From the NCBI GenBank assembly GCA_947172415.1, contig OX359189.1, forward strand, positions 8,384,501 to 8,448,500: 64,000 nucleotides of DNA. The letters run 5' to 3'. The position numbers and the translations under genes were made by a program. This document shows positions 34,445 to 46,069 of the stretch, piece after piece. A model generated the notes under the pieces. That model was not told the DNA's origin and ran no database searches. It saw nothing but the letters and a program-made list of their open reading frames with translations. The stretch is from Chondrosia reniformis. Its lineage: Eukaryota; Porifera; Demospongiae; Chondrillida; Chondrillidae. The number at the start of each line of letters is the position of its first letter. The stretch's first letter is position 1.

Positions 34445-35655
34445 AGCAAACCAGTGCTAGCAGGAATACTAATATATAGAAAAAGAGAAATGATCAATAA
34501 CTTGTAGTTTTACTATGTATGTATGCATACTACATACGTATGTTGTGCATGTGTATATTACGTGTATATAAAATCTGATGGCTATTATTGCTGACATTAA
34601 TGACATTAAAAGTGAAGAGCAAATGCTCAGTCAATGATTTTGAAATGACCTATATATAAAAGTAAAACAAAAGATTATCAAGTGCTGACACTATATAATA
34701 ATAATAACATAGAGCAGTATCATGGTCAATCTTGTTTAGGGACTTGAGTATATACGTATATATACTATACATACAAGGGAAGTTGTCCCTACAATTATTT
34801 TATATATATATTATCTACAATATTACATATGTATATATACTGAACAAGTTTTTTGACACTCGATTGGCCAAGTGCATGTTCAAGAAAGGATGCAGGAAGC
34901 CTCCCCAAGAAAGCTTTTCGATGCCAACACTCATCTTGATGCAGCCTTGTTTATTATTATTACTATTAACATATATTGTACAACACTTTCAGTTATTGAG
35001 GTAAAACAACAGAAGTGCCCATCTATGTATATACTTTCTCATACAGTAATTATTTTCTTGTCAGTACTTCATTGTACACTCCATCTCCCAAGCTAGGATT
35101 AGCTATTGCTCTAGGTCTATCTTTTGAGTGATCCAAGTCAGCATAATAGGAAGTGGGTTGCTGCTGTGACTATAGTAGAGGAAATGATATATATGAGCAA
35201 CAGCATATGTACAGTATATAGAGTAGCAAAACAAATGTGTAAGATTTGCTTCACTTCCTGTTTTAACTTGTTCATGCTGTATACCATAGAATACCCATAT
35301 TATCAGCTCGTTGCCATGGCAATGGGGTATAAATAGATATATATACAAACTATATACGTAGAACACCATATTTCAAAGAAAATGCATGTCTAAATGAAGT
35401 TAAGGAAGCATAAAAGAGGATAGACTTACATTTTCTTAGATTAGACTTAGAAGTACAAGTTACATAAAAAGAGGTGGCATACCTCATTACTCTTACTGAC
35501 TGTTTTAGAAACTTCATCCGACATTTTGGTTTCCTTACTTGTCTAAGGATGTTAGAAAGAGTAATTTAATTAATACTTTTAATTCAATTTTTAATATATT
35601 GTCTGAGGAATTAAAGTGACATGTTATATATCTGTATTATTATATGTATATATAT
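34445..35655. other. AT-rich non-coding interval
   Basis: No supported gene. Several short open frames are products of AT-rich sequence. A short block near 35145 (CATAATAGGAAGTGGGTTG) is echoed near 37487, suggesting repeat material on both sides of the palindrome. Confidence 0.4.
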
Positions 35656-36566
35656 AATACAATCAAGTACTACACAGTGCAAGTTACAAATTTATACACG
35701 GATGCAAGTGACTCCCAAGATAATCACACTGAGGTATATAATATAATACGGATGCAAATGACTCCCAAAATAATCACAATCAGGTATATTAAACGCTACA
35801 AGACTTTAGCCACACTGAAAAACTGCTGCATATAGAGTAGTAGTCTCTACAGATCATATAAGGTTAAACGCATGGCCTTCCAATTACCTTTTCACACCTT
35901 AGTATAGACTGAAGATGATGCATCTGCATGCCATTATCAGCAAAAATTCCAGTCTCAGGCAGGGGGTCTCAGCCAATAATCACCGCAGATTTGACTTACC
36001 TTGAGTGTGAGCTAGGAGTACCGTTGGTTGCTTGCATGCATTCACATAAACAACAGGGTGAGAGACAATTTGGTAACTTGCACACAAGGGACATAAAGGC
36101 TGGGGCCTTTAATTTATTTCATGAACAATGTCCCTTGTGTGCAAGTTACCAAATTGTCTCTCACCCTGTTGTTTATGTGAATGCATGCAAGCAACCAACG
36201 GTACTCCTAGCTCACACTCAAGGCAAGTCAAATCTGCGGTGATTATTGGCTGAGACCCCCTGCCTGAGACTGGAATTTTTGCTGATAATGGCATGCAGAT
36301 GCATCATCTTCAGTCTATACTAAGGTGTGAAAAGGTAATTGGAAGGCCATGCGTTTAACCTTATATGATCTGTAGAGACTACTACTCTATATGCAGCAGT
36401 TTTTCAGTGTGGCTAAAGTCTTGTAGCGTTTAATATACCTGATTGTGATTATTTTGGGAGTCATTTGCATCCGTATTATATTATATACCTCAGTGTGATT
36501 ATCTTGGGAGTCACTTGCATCCGTGTATAAATTTGTAACTTGCACTGTGTAGTACTTGATTGTATT
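35656..36566. repeat. Near-perfect palindrome, 439-bp arms, 33-bp spacer
   Basis: The left arm 35656-36094 and right arm 36128-36566 are reverse complements over their full length; by eye I find only one clear difference (ACTTACC against ACTTGCC). The spacer 36095-36127 is unique. Mirror open frames of 61-104 codons on each arm are two readings of the same sequence and show no domain. The outer ends contain GTGCAAGTTAC, matching the right end of the repeat at 36617-37409. It may be a fold-back transposon, a very recent inverted duplication, or an assembly or library artefact. Confidence 0.9.
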
Positions 36567-36616
36567 TAAACATGCTTAATATAGCACTCCTTATTCCTAC
36601 ACATGGACAATTATAT

Positions 36617-37409
36617 ACCCCTACGTATCCAATTACACTCCTGCACACGTACACACATGGATAAGTAATAGAAAACATAAGCAGAGATGACGGAGCTTAA
36701 AGTACCACAGTTTTACTACGGTCGTCTAAACGAATTTCTTTTATTTCTTTACATCAATATATATAGCAACACTTTTGGCTTAAACTTAGCATGAACGTAT
36801 ACAAATACGTTTTATCTAACCTTCGCTACAACTCGCTTATTCGGTAGCTCCTTCTCGTAGGAGAGCGTCGACTTGTCATAGCCGTTCTCGAAAGATGATC
36901 TTCTTTAGCAACGAGTCGGTGACGTTTACGCAACGTCACATGATTCACTAAATGTGTGTACGGAGCGACATACGAAGGTGTTCGTGACGCATTAGAAAAA
37001 CATCACAAAACATCACCAGCTTGCGCAATCGTAACTTTGAATTCTTCATTATATCTTGATTATTTTGCACATGTACCATGATATATGTTGATTTCACAGT
37101 TATCTGACAAACTGACAATTTTTATCAATATAACACATGGTTTGCATATAAATTTCCCATAGGTTTTCTATAGTCCTATGGCCTTTTATATGCAAACTTT
37201 GTCCTCCGTTTTCTAACAAACGGAGGCCTAAATAAAAAATCCCTTCAATTTAAAATGAGTTTTATACCCTAAACTTTATGATGATGTGCCCATTTTGTTT
37301 CTAGGTCCTTTCTTGGAGCCATATGAATTAATTACATTATATTATATTATATTATATTATATTATTTATATTAGATTACCTTAGTATATTGTAACTTGCA
37401 CTGTATATA
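36617..37409. repeat. Dispersed repeat, copy 2 (copy 1 at 1-839)
   Basis: This is colinear with 1-839 in the same orientation, with small indels and substitutions (for example a shorter ATATT run near the right end). It begins about 50 bp right of the palindrome and ends in GTAACTTGCACTGTATATA. Palindrome and repeat together may form one element bounded by inverted ACAGTGCAAGTTAC ends (about 35674-37404). Confidence 0.85.
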
Positions 37410-37565
37410 CGTACAATGTATTCACCTCTATAACATCTGGAACAGTCAAATGTGCCTGTGTCTCCTCCTCCTTATTGATTTCAGCAAAATAGGAAGTGGG
37501 TGTTGTTGTGGCTATAAAGATGAATGCTAATATATATAACAGAACATAATGTAGTGGTATAATAT

Positions 37566-37950
37566 CAGGGCCGTACCTAGCTATGGGGCAGGGGTAGCAA
37601 CTGCCCCCCCAGAGAAACTGGCTTCAGAGTATAATGAAATACTATTTGTGTTCATAGCAGCTAGCTACTGAGCTATCATGGACTTACCTGCCCCAATGAG
37701 CTGCTTCAGTCGAGGTTTCGCTCGTCCGACATCCAGCTACCGGGTATATACGTACGCACAAGTACCGCTGTTCACTGTTCTAAATAATGCACACTTTTAG
37801 CTACGCATAATTTATGCGCATACGCATGCAGGGTACACGACCGCCACTGCATGACTCAACAATCTCGAACAATCTCAACAATAATATTAATCTGTTAGAC
37901 AGTTTTCCTCCTGGTTGCCCCCCTTGCAAAAAAAGTTATGTACGGCCCTG
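37566..37950. mobile_element. Non-autonomous TIR DNA transposon
   Basis: The termini are CAGGGCCGTACCTA on the left and TACGGCCCTG on the right (10-11 bp terminal inverted repeats), with internal complementarity between GGGGCA...AACTGCCCCCC and GGTTGCCCCCC. An AATAT flank on both sides looks like a 5-bp target duplication. CAGGG termini recall hAT-type MITEs, but those normally have 8-bp duplications, so the superfamily is left open. Confidence 0.7.
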
Positions 37951-38579
37951 AATATTGAACTAAAATATGGTATAATTAAGACTTGATTGGCAAAAATGGG
38001 ATCTATAAATATAATACGTACATATGTATCATTTAGTCTACATATATGTGATTATCAGTTGAATCATTAAAGATAATCAAAATCAACATACGTAGCAATG
38101 AAGTATAGTAACCTTAGACGTATCAATTATGTGGTATATGTGATATTCTTATGTGCATTAACTTACAAAGAATTAACCACATATATATACATATAAACAT
38201 TAAAAATTTTGGAAAAAAGTAAATATATATGTAGGGAAGGCACAAAAAAGTACAGAAACAAAGGATATTATACACATGCAGTGAAGCATTAGCTGTACAT
38301 GAATCATACAAGCACCACTTATATGCATAGACTTTTGCATGACTAAATGAAAAGAAATTCAAATTTGTGTTCATCTTATATATATACACGTGCACCCTAT
38401 AAAACATTTGGCAGAAATGTAATATATTTACGTATACATAATAATTATCCAATTATATCAATATACTTGAGAGCCCAGGCTCTGATATTGATGTTAATGA
38501 GAGCTATTTGTATACACAAAATTTATACTGCATATGAAAAATCTAAGATACCATTTTCCTACATGCTATGCCTATTCTG

Positions 38580-40620
38580 TTAAAAGAGCCTATAGGGGAA
38601 CTAAACCTGAAGAGAGCTTTGGATGAAGATACAGGAGTCTTTTCTTCCTTCTTTTCCCTTCTTTCATTTCTTCTCCACTGGGTCAGACAGCCATTTCTGG
38701 GAATTCCACCCTTCATCAGTGATCCTGGGAGTCTCTGTCTTTTTCTTTGTCTTGATCTTCTGTGAATCCTTGGCTCTCTATGCTAAATCTAGGGGCCTTA
38801 TATACACTATTTTGGCGCCAAAAGTTAAATAAGGTGTTAACTAAGACACATGATGAAATTTAATTTTATGAAAGGAATGTAGGTCCAATTAACTTTTATG
38901 AATTAATTATAAATCTATTAGTAATCTTGCTTGTATAGGTAAAACAGAATCAGAGTATTACTATAGACACAAATAGGACATATTACATAAGTCTACCCTT
39001 AGGTCTTCTAGTAGTATAACATTTCTTTGGAGGTGGGGTAACACAAGACAGTCTTTAAGCATACTAGCTACTTTTTGCTTATACTTGATTCTAACTAGAG
39101 GCTGCCGGGATAGGAAGGTTTTAAAGGTTGATTTTAGCTTAAAGTATTTGTAACCCTGCTTAATAAGCCTATTGCATAACTGCAAACTTTTAGCCTGAAA
39201 ACTGGAGAAGTCACTACATATTCTGGAATACCTAATTAGTTGTGAAATAAAGACACCATAGGCTGGGGTATTAGGAATATTACTATCTAAATGGGGGAAA
39301 TTTACTATATCAAAGTTAAAGTCCTCTCGCTTATCATATACTTTAGTGATGAATTGATTATTAGTAACGGTTATATATATCTAAGTCTAAAAAGGGGGAT
39401 TTCCTAGGGCTGGTATTTGTCTTTTTAAGAATATTAAGTTCTTTGGGGTAAATGTCACCACTACTTGACAGTTCAAAATCCTTGTTGTTAATACATAAAT
39501 GGTCATCAATATACCTATAAGTATTGGAAAATTTAATAGCTAGGGCGATGTTAACCTTAAGTAGTCCTTTCATAAACTCATACTCATAGGCAAACAGAAA
39601 AAGATTAGCAACTACAGGGGCACAGTCAGTACCCATAGGGATACCTACACATTGCTTAAATACAGAACCGTCTACACATACATAAATGTTGTCAATAAGG
39701 TAATTAAAGAGCTCTACTAAATGAACAGCTGTGACTGCTTTATTGGAGACGTTGTTAGACCAAAAGGCTTTATCCTGACAGATTTCTATATATTGGGACT
39801 TCCTACAGGTATAGGCACTATGAAAAAGGTTAGTAATCTTGTCTTTAAGTAGGTTATGGGGGATCGCTGTATATAAGGTAGAAAAATCAAAACTAGCTAG
39901 CTGGGCTTTTCTGGTGGGTATAGACCTAAGACTATCTAAGACTTCTAGTGAATTTTCTACTATCCAAAAGGCATTAACACCAGTATTCCTATATATACCT
40001 AGGCAGTATTCTCTAAAATGTTTGAGAATTAGTCTGAGTGCCGAATTTAGAAATCTAGAAAGGGGTTTGGTAGTACATTTGTGAGAGGCGGCTATGAATC
40101 TGTAGCTGTAAGGGTTCTTATGTAGCTTAGGCATCCAGTAAAAGGAGGGAAGGTTACACCAGTCTGGTTTAGGTTCTAAGTTCTCTAGTTTTAAGAAATC
40201 TATGTGTTTCCTAATTAACTGTTGGGGTTCTACTGTGCATTTAGCATAAGTGGAGGTACTGCCTAGTTCTTCATTAATGATTTGTCTATAGTAGGACTTA
40301 CATATAAATATTATATTATTAGATGCCTTATCGGCAGGGGCTACTGAGGATTTGGTATACAATTTAGACAGCTTAGAGATCCTATCATTAATTTTCTTAA
40401 GTACAACATTTTCCCACTCACTAAATACAGAAGTAGATACATTTTCTCTACGGGCCCAAGCGATCTTATATTTTCTAAGACCTTCCTTACACATTTTTAA
40501 AGCAGCTACCCAATTAAAGTTATTAGGTTCTCTAAATTTTGGTCCTTTCTTAAGAAGTTTTCTAAGTTTTGGGTTACTAACAATATGTATATATACTGAG
40601 TCAAAAGATGAACCATCCAA
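38580..40620 (-). mobile_element. Penelope-like reverse transcriptase element
   Basis: A 419-codon open frame (39361-40620) encodes most of a reverse transcriptase. It has A-S-F-D-F-S-T-L-Y-T in the finger/palm region, G-I-P-M-G-T-D-C-A-P followed by L-F-L-F-A-Y-E-Y-E, and the catalytic Y-I-D-D with H-L-C-I-N-N. These are typical of Penelope-like elements. The frame breaks at 39360 and continues, shifted, to about 38961 with thumb-like sequence. I see no GIY-YIG endonuclease downstream, so it is endonuclease-lacking or truncated. The 5' end abuts palindromic-repeat sequence (CATCCAAAGATAAGTTTAACC). The 3' flank (38580-38790) contains a hammerhead-like core and recurs in part at 52270-52420. 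Confidence 0.85.
38685..38740 (-). ncRNA. Hammerhead-like core in Penelope element 3' flank
   Basis: On the minus strand CTGATGA (38719-38713) is followed by a 15-nt segment with GGG/CCC complementarity and then GAAA (38697-38694). This order matches the hammerhead core. Hammerhead motifs are established in Penelope-like elements. Helices I and III are not obvious, and the partial copy at about 52380-52405 has a degenerate core, so activity is uncertain. Confidence 0.5.
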
Positions 40621-41204
40621 AGATAAGTTTAACCAGTTATATTAGAAGAAATTGTTATATAATTATGGTCAAACATGGCTGACATGTTGCATTGATGTAT
40701 ATACGTACACAAAGTTGAAAGGAAAAACAGCTTATTAATATTTTTTCACTTTCAAATTCATTGAGCAATCTGATTGACTGGATTAAAACGATGGGATAAC
40801 GTGCAAAGTTAGCCTGACCATGTAAAATGTATGAATAGTAAACAGAACTGTTACAATTTACAGCTTCATTTTGCCTCAAAAGCATTTTTATTCAGTTATG
40901 GTGACAACTAATTATGTAACAATGGTAAGTGAAGGTTTTGAATACATAAAATAGCCTTATAATGTATTATATAATGTTTGCTTCGGGTACAGTTTAATAG
41001 GAAATCTCATATCTAACCTTTCTCTTACTCAAAATATCACCAAGGACCCTTTAAATTTACTTAATTTGCTGTCTAACCTATTTCTATGATGATGTGTATG
41101 TATATATGTGTGTTTGTCTGCATCTATGCATGTACGTATCTGTACATCTGTTATTAGAGAGTGTGATTGATAATATATATATAGGGTCACTGGTCAGATA
41201 AAGC

Positions 41205-41480
41205 AACCTAATGCATAGCACATTGCTACCTCTCAAATGGACTCATACCAAGATCTGTTTTGAAGACCTCTCCTTCACCTACAACCTCACAGGACTAGCT
41301 ACACCAGAATGTAGTAAGACTGTCATTACTAATGAGACAGAGGTTGTCATTTGTTCAAGAACTGGATATGAGATTAACATATTTAGAGATATGAAGACTA
41401 AACCTGTCCATGGAGATTTGATAACACTAATTTGTAGGTATGATATTACAGAAGAAGTAAACAAAATCTTTGACCCTAAT
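41205..41480 (+). pseudogene. Fused FN3-Ig fragment of a receptor
   Basis: The sequence matches the FN3 exon at 29986-30261 (L-P-L-K-W-T-H, C-F-E-D-L-S-F-T-Y-N-L) with small deletions. At about 41407 it jumps without an intron into the Ig exon sequence (H-G-D-L-I-T-L-I-C, T-E-E-V-N-K), then decays. The junction lacks intron sequence, so it arose by deletion or via a partially spliced copy. It is non-functional. Confidence 0.8.
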
Positions 41481-41589
41481 AGTCTTAGACAATCCCATTA
41501 CACCCTACCAATTTTTGTGACTAATAAGCCAATCTGGCTGTGGACATTTTGTGTACAGATAATCACCGCATAGATATAACAAGTATGGC

Positions 41590-43630
41590 TGACGCCCCCC
41601 TAATTAACTCGAACTACTTGGCCGCATCGTTGGGATGCCATTGCCACTATACCTCTCATCCACAAACTGGACAAGTTGAGCCAGGTAAAGCAAGTATGGT
41701 TTTCAGATGATGCCTCTGCCGGTGGCCAACTCCATCAGCTTAAACATTGGTGGGATAAAATGGAGGAGATTGGACCAGACTTCGGTTATTATGCGAATGC
41801 CTCAAAGTCATGGCTCATTGTTAAGGAGGAACTTATAGCCCGGGCTGCTGAACTGTTTCAAGGTACTGATGTGCAGATTACCAGAGAAGGGCAGAGACAT
41901 CTAGGGGCTGCACTGGGGTCTCAGACCTTTGTTGAGACATATGTGACGGGCAAGGTTCAGGAGTGGGTAAGAGAAGTGGAGCAGTTGGCAGCTATTGCCA
42001 GAAGCCAGCCGCATGCAGCATACGCTGCTATGACACATGGCCTCTCCAGTAAGTGGACGTACTTGTCGAGAACGATCCCCAACATCAGTGACCTCTTTCA
42101 GCCTCTTGAGAATGCCATTCGCTACAAATGCTTACCAGCTCTCACAGGTAGAAGTGCCTTCACGGAACAAGAGAGAGACCTGTTAGCACTTCCCACTGGA
42201 CTGGGTGGCCTTAGTATTCCCAACCCCACCAAGTCCGCAAACTTCATGTTTGACAGTTCACAACAGATAACAGGACCACTGACGGCGCTCATTCTTCAAC
42301 AACACCAAACCTATCCTTCAAGGGTAGAGAATGAGCAAACCACTGCCGTGAACAAAGTCAAGGCTCAGCGACGCCGTAAACAGAATGCTGAGGCTGCCTT
42401 ACTGCGCAAGAACCTTTCCACTGATCTGCAGAAGTCTATGGATTGTGGCAGTGAGAAGGGTGCATCTAGCTGGCTAGGAGTGTTACCTCTAACTGAACAC
42501 GGGTTCAACCTACACAAAGGTGCATTCCGGGATGCACTTAGCCTACGCTATGGATGGAAACTGACCCACCTGCCAGGTAATTGTGTCTGTGGGAAGCATT
42601 TTATGGTGGAGCATGCTTTGAGCTGCGTACATGGTGGATTTCCTTCACTCAGGCATAATGACGTGAGAGACATCACTGCTAACCTCCTTGCAGAGGTCTG
42701 CCACAATGTTGCTGTGGAACCGGATCTCCAAACACTCTCAGGAGAACAATTCCAGCACAGAACTGCGAACACCGAGGATGGGGCGAGACTGGACGTGCGT
42801 GCACAGGGCTTCTGGGGGGACAAGCACTAGGGTGCATTTTTTGACATAAGGGTCTTCAACCCTTACGCACCAAGTAACTGTAAGTCCACCATGGAGTCAG
42901 TATACAGGAGACATGAAAGAGAGAAGAGGCGCTGCTATGAAAGGAGGATCCTCGAAGTGGAACATGGCTCGTTCACCCCACTAGTCTTCTCTGCAGCGGG
43001 TGGGATGGGCACAGCAGCAACAGCCACATACAAGAGATTAGCATCCTTCCTGGCAGATAAGCATGCACAGTCATATTCAAAGACCATGAGCTGGATCCGA
43101 TGCTTGCTGAATTTCTCCTTGCTGAGATCGGCCATCATGTGTGTTCGCGGTGCACGTTCCACATCAAACAGGGCCTGCCGAACAACTGCCCTCTGTGAAG
43201 GCCAGCTTGATTTAGTGGCCATGGCCAGTGAGGGTATGATCTCCAACTGTTAGAAACAGACACATGTAACACAATCTGTACTATTGACAAACATGTTTCA
43301 AGTTATTTACCATGTCATCATTCTCATTATTGTTTACAATGCTTGCTGTAATTCAGTTATCATTATTATTGTTTGTTGTACCATGTATTGACATATAAAT
43401 TAAGTGTTACAATAGTTGCGTATGAACTCGTATTATACATATATCGACGTATAAAATAAGTGTTATAATAGTTGCGTATGAACCCATATTATATATAGAT
43501 ATATATATATAATACTAATACTACTACTACTACTACTAATAATAATATATCTTTCCGTAACATGAAGCCGTACAACATAATCGGCAAATGAAAACAATAT
43601 AAGGGGCGGCCTGCGGCAGCCCCTAAAAAG
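41590..43630 (+). mobile_element. 5'-truncated LINE-like retroelement
   Basis: Reading begins just before W-F-S-D-D, the catalytic reverse-transcriptase motif, so fingers and most of the palm are missing. The frame runs 41676-42830, is interrupted by one in-frame TAG (42828-42830) and continues in the same frame to 43253. C-terminal features include a Cys/His finger (C-V-C-G ... H-A-L-S-C-V-H-G-G-F), L-R-H-N-D-V-R-D-I, and F-F-D-I-R-V-F-N-P, possibly a PD-(D/E)xK-like nuclease region. The higher GC content contrasts sharply with the host DNA. The 3' region (43410-43630) has ATACTACTACT and a GC-rich hairpin, and recurs inverted at 60755-60960. The exact class is uncertain. Confidence 0.75.
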
Positions 43631-43639
43631 AAGAAATGG

Positions 43640-43680
43640 CTTCTCACCTCCATATTTGGTAACATAACAATGGCTATTTT
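43640..43680 (+). promoter_or_regulatory. Conserved pre-leader block
   Basis: CTCACCTCCATATTTGGTAA precedes CATAACA, about 100 bp upstream of the leader ATG at 43748. The block at 48547-48576 is nearly the same and that at 32069-32095 is related. It sits directly right of the retroelement end, so it survived the insertion. It is a candidate shared promoter or 5' UTR element. Confidence 0.45.
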
Positions 43681-43747
43681 TAGAAACCTGGGCTATTTTA
43701 AGAAGCGATTGAACAGAGATTTCGGCTGCCGAGATATCCGACGCACA

Positions 43748-45383
43748 ATGTTTTTCTACGCAATTCTTCTTTGTTTAATTTTAGTGGCCGACCGTAAGTT
43801 CGAATATCTAAGATATCTCTTTTTTGTTTTGTTGACAATTTATTTACAATACCTAACTGAACCTTCCGTATATCTAGCCACTACTAGTACTGTTACACTC
43901 ACTGCTCCATCAAGTCCTCCTTGTTTTGGTCAAACCTACAAGTTAACATGTACACATCCTGTACTTGATGCTGATACTAATGTAAGATGGGAGAGAAATG
44001 GAAGTGGATTTAATCCTCAGTCTACTCCTAATCATGATTTGAATGTTGATCCTACTCCAACTACTACTACTCTGACTATCACTGTGACCAGAGAAGAGTT
44101 TAAGAATAAAGTGTACACTTACAGATGTATTACATTTGATAGTAATCTTGGTTTCATAAATGATCCAAATAGAGTCATCAGTAATGAAGTTACTGTAGAT
44201 CCACCTGGTGAGTGATGTTATATATGGTTTTGATGCTACTGCTGACCATATTAGTAGTCAGTTCTTAATACCATTTCCAATCTACTTCATAGAGAGACCT
44301 TCAAATCCTCAACTGCAATTACAGAGTCCCAACATGTTGTTAGTGCAAGTAGACAAAGTGTGTTTTGAAAATGAAAGCTTTAGATATGACATTAGACAAT
44401 GTGGATGTGTCCAGAGTAATGGAATACAAAACCTAACAAACTGTATTGAATATCACCAGAGTAGTGGAGAGTTTTATCTTGACATGAAGGATAATAGTAC
44501 TACTTATAATGTTAGCTGTATAGTTACAATGGAAGGTAACATTACATTGAACACTGCCACCATTCTGGTCTCAACATTTAATAATGGTAAGATTACACTT
44601 TAAATAATATCACTTTTTATCTACCAATCATGGATTTTACTAATTGTAGGTTTCAGTATTGTAGATTCCTGCACAGAGATGAATCCAGTATCCAATGGAG
44701 AAGAAGGTATGTGTATATAATTGTGGATAATGTTTTTATTCATTCATTCATTCAGATGACTCTTAATTCTTTCATTTAACATAGAAACTCTCAATGTAGT
44801 AGTTGTTGTTGTCGGGATCCTATTTACACTAGTTCCACTGCTAATAGTGATAGTACTAGTTGTGTTAGCTATTTTCTACCGCAAACAGTTACACTCCTGG
44901 TACAGACATTGGAAGTCTAAGAAATATCAACCAAAAGATGATCCCAAAAAGACAACTGAAGTGGTAGTGTTAAGTGACAAGAGGCCAATCACACTCACAA
45001 GTGGCTCTGAGATTGTGACACCGAACAGTTGGTCATTACCTAGTTCCAGTGTAAGTTCCAGTGTAAGTAATGTGTATAAATGATGCATGCATTCATATTT
45101 GAACATGTGTACATCATTCTCTGTGTTATAGCAACCTGATAATGTAAAGATATCTGAAGAAGAGAATACAGTGACTATTGAACAGGTAAATGGACTGATT
45201 TCATATCAAAGCATGTTTATTATTGAAATGATGGCATTGAAGAGTCTAACACTACTTACATATTACTCTATGTGTTTGTATTTAGGAAATGTGTGTAGGA
45301 CGTCCATTAAGAAGAAAGGTACAGAATCATTTAACAACTGTATTAGCATGCCTAACATATACTTTTGTTGTTAAATATAGTGA
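43748..45383 (+). CDS. Ig-FN3 transmembrane receptor, short cassette
   Basis: Exons are 43748-43793 (leader, ATG 43748), 43878-44207 (Ig), 44293-44586 (FN3), 44650-44706 (linker), 44785-45062 (TM and proximal tail), 45132-45185, 45286-45318 and then a TGA at 45381-45383 opening the next exon. They give 364 residues. Ig: L-T-C-T-H-P, V-R-W-E-R and Y-R-C-I. TM: a V/I/L run followed by Y-R-K-Q. The stop replaces the arginine codon that opens the same exon at 50277, truncating the tail; later exons (45502-45529, 45608) remain recognisable but unused. The TM exon ends in two tandem GTAAGT donors 12 nt apart. The leader intron is short (84 bp) and open in frame. The leader and Ig exons are also in phase with the cassette at 46070-48172. 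Confidence 0.78.
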
Positions 45384-46069
45384 GGAGATACTACCATAGA
45401 AGTGAACGAAACTTGCACAATGTCTGTGCACCTTCAGGTGTAAGTTTTATCTGATTTGTATATTATTAAAGTGGTTATGAGTACTTTTTATGATTCCTTC
45501 ACAGGAACAAGGAAAAGTGGATCCTGAAACTGTAAGTTACACTAATACTGAAACATACGTATGTATTGTTATATGCAATTTTCATCATTTGCTGATTCAT
45601 TTGTAGGAAGACAATTTCTAGAGCTTTTATTGAGATTGATTGTCCTGAAGCAGCCAAAGATACCAAAGAAACCAAGACGTACATAGTTTCATAATATACT
45701 GACCCTAACTGTTACTGTAGTTGCTTGCTGGACCATACAGACTGAAATTGTTTTTATATACATTTTCATGATTTGAATGGAAGATTCTGAAGACAGTGTC
45801 AGTGTCAGTGTCAGTTTTGAAGCATCTAAAAAGAGACAATTGGTTTCATTCAGATACGACTTTTTCCACATCAAAACCCAAATAATGAAAAGATTAGATC
45901 TCTTTTGTACCATACATATTAATTCTCCACATGTAACAACCTTTCTGTTTGTTTTTGTGTGTGCTTGAAAAATCTATAATGTTACAATGGTTGTTCACAA
46001 TAATACATATATTATGCATATATGTATTTTATACATAATATACTATACATTTGTATATCATTGCTACAG

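Noticed and set aside
35928-36294. Pair of mirror open frames with identical predicted peptides
   Set aside because: They are the two arms of the palindrome read on opposite strands; there is no domain or codon signature.
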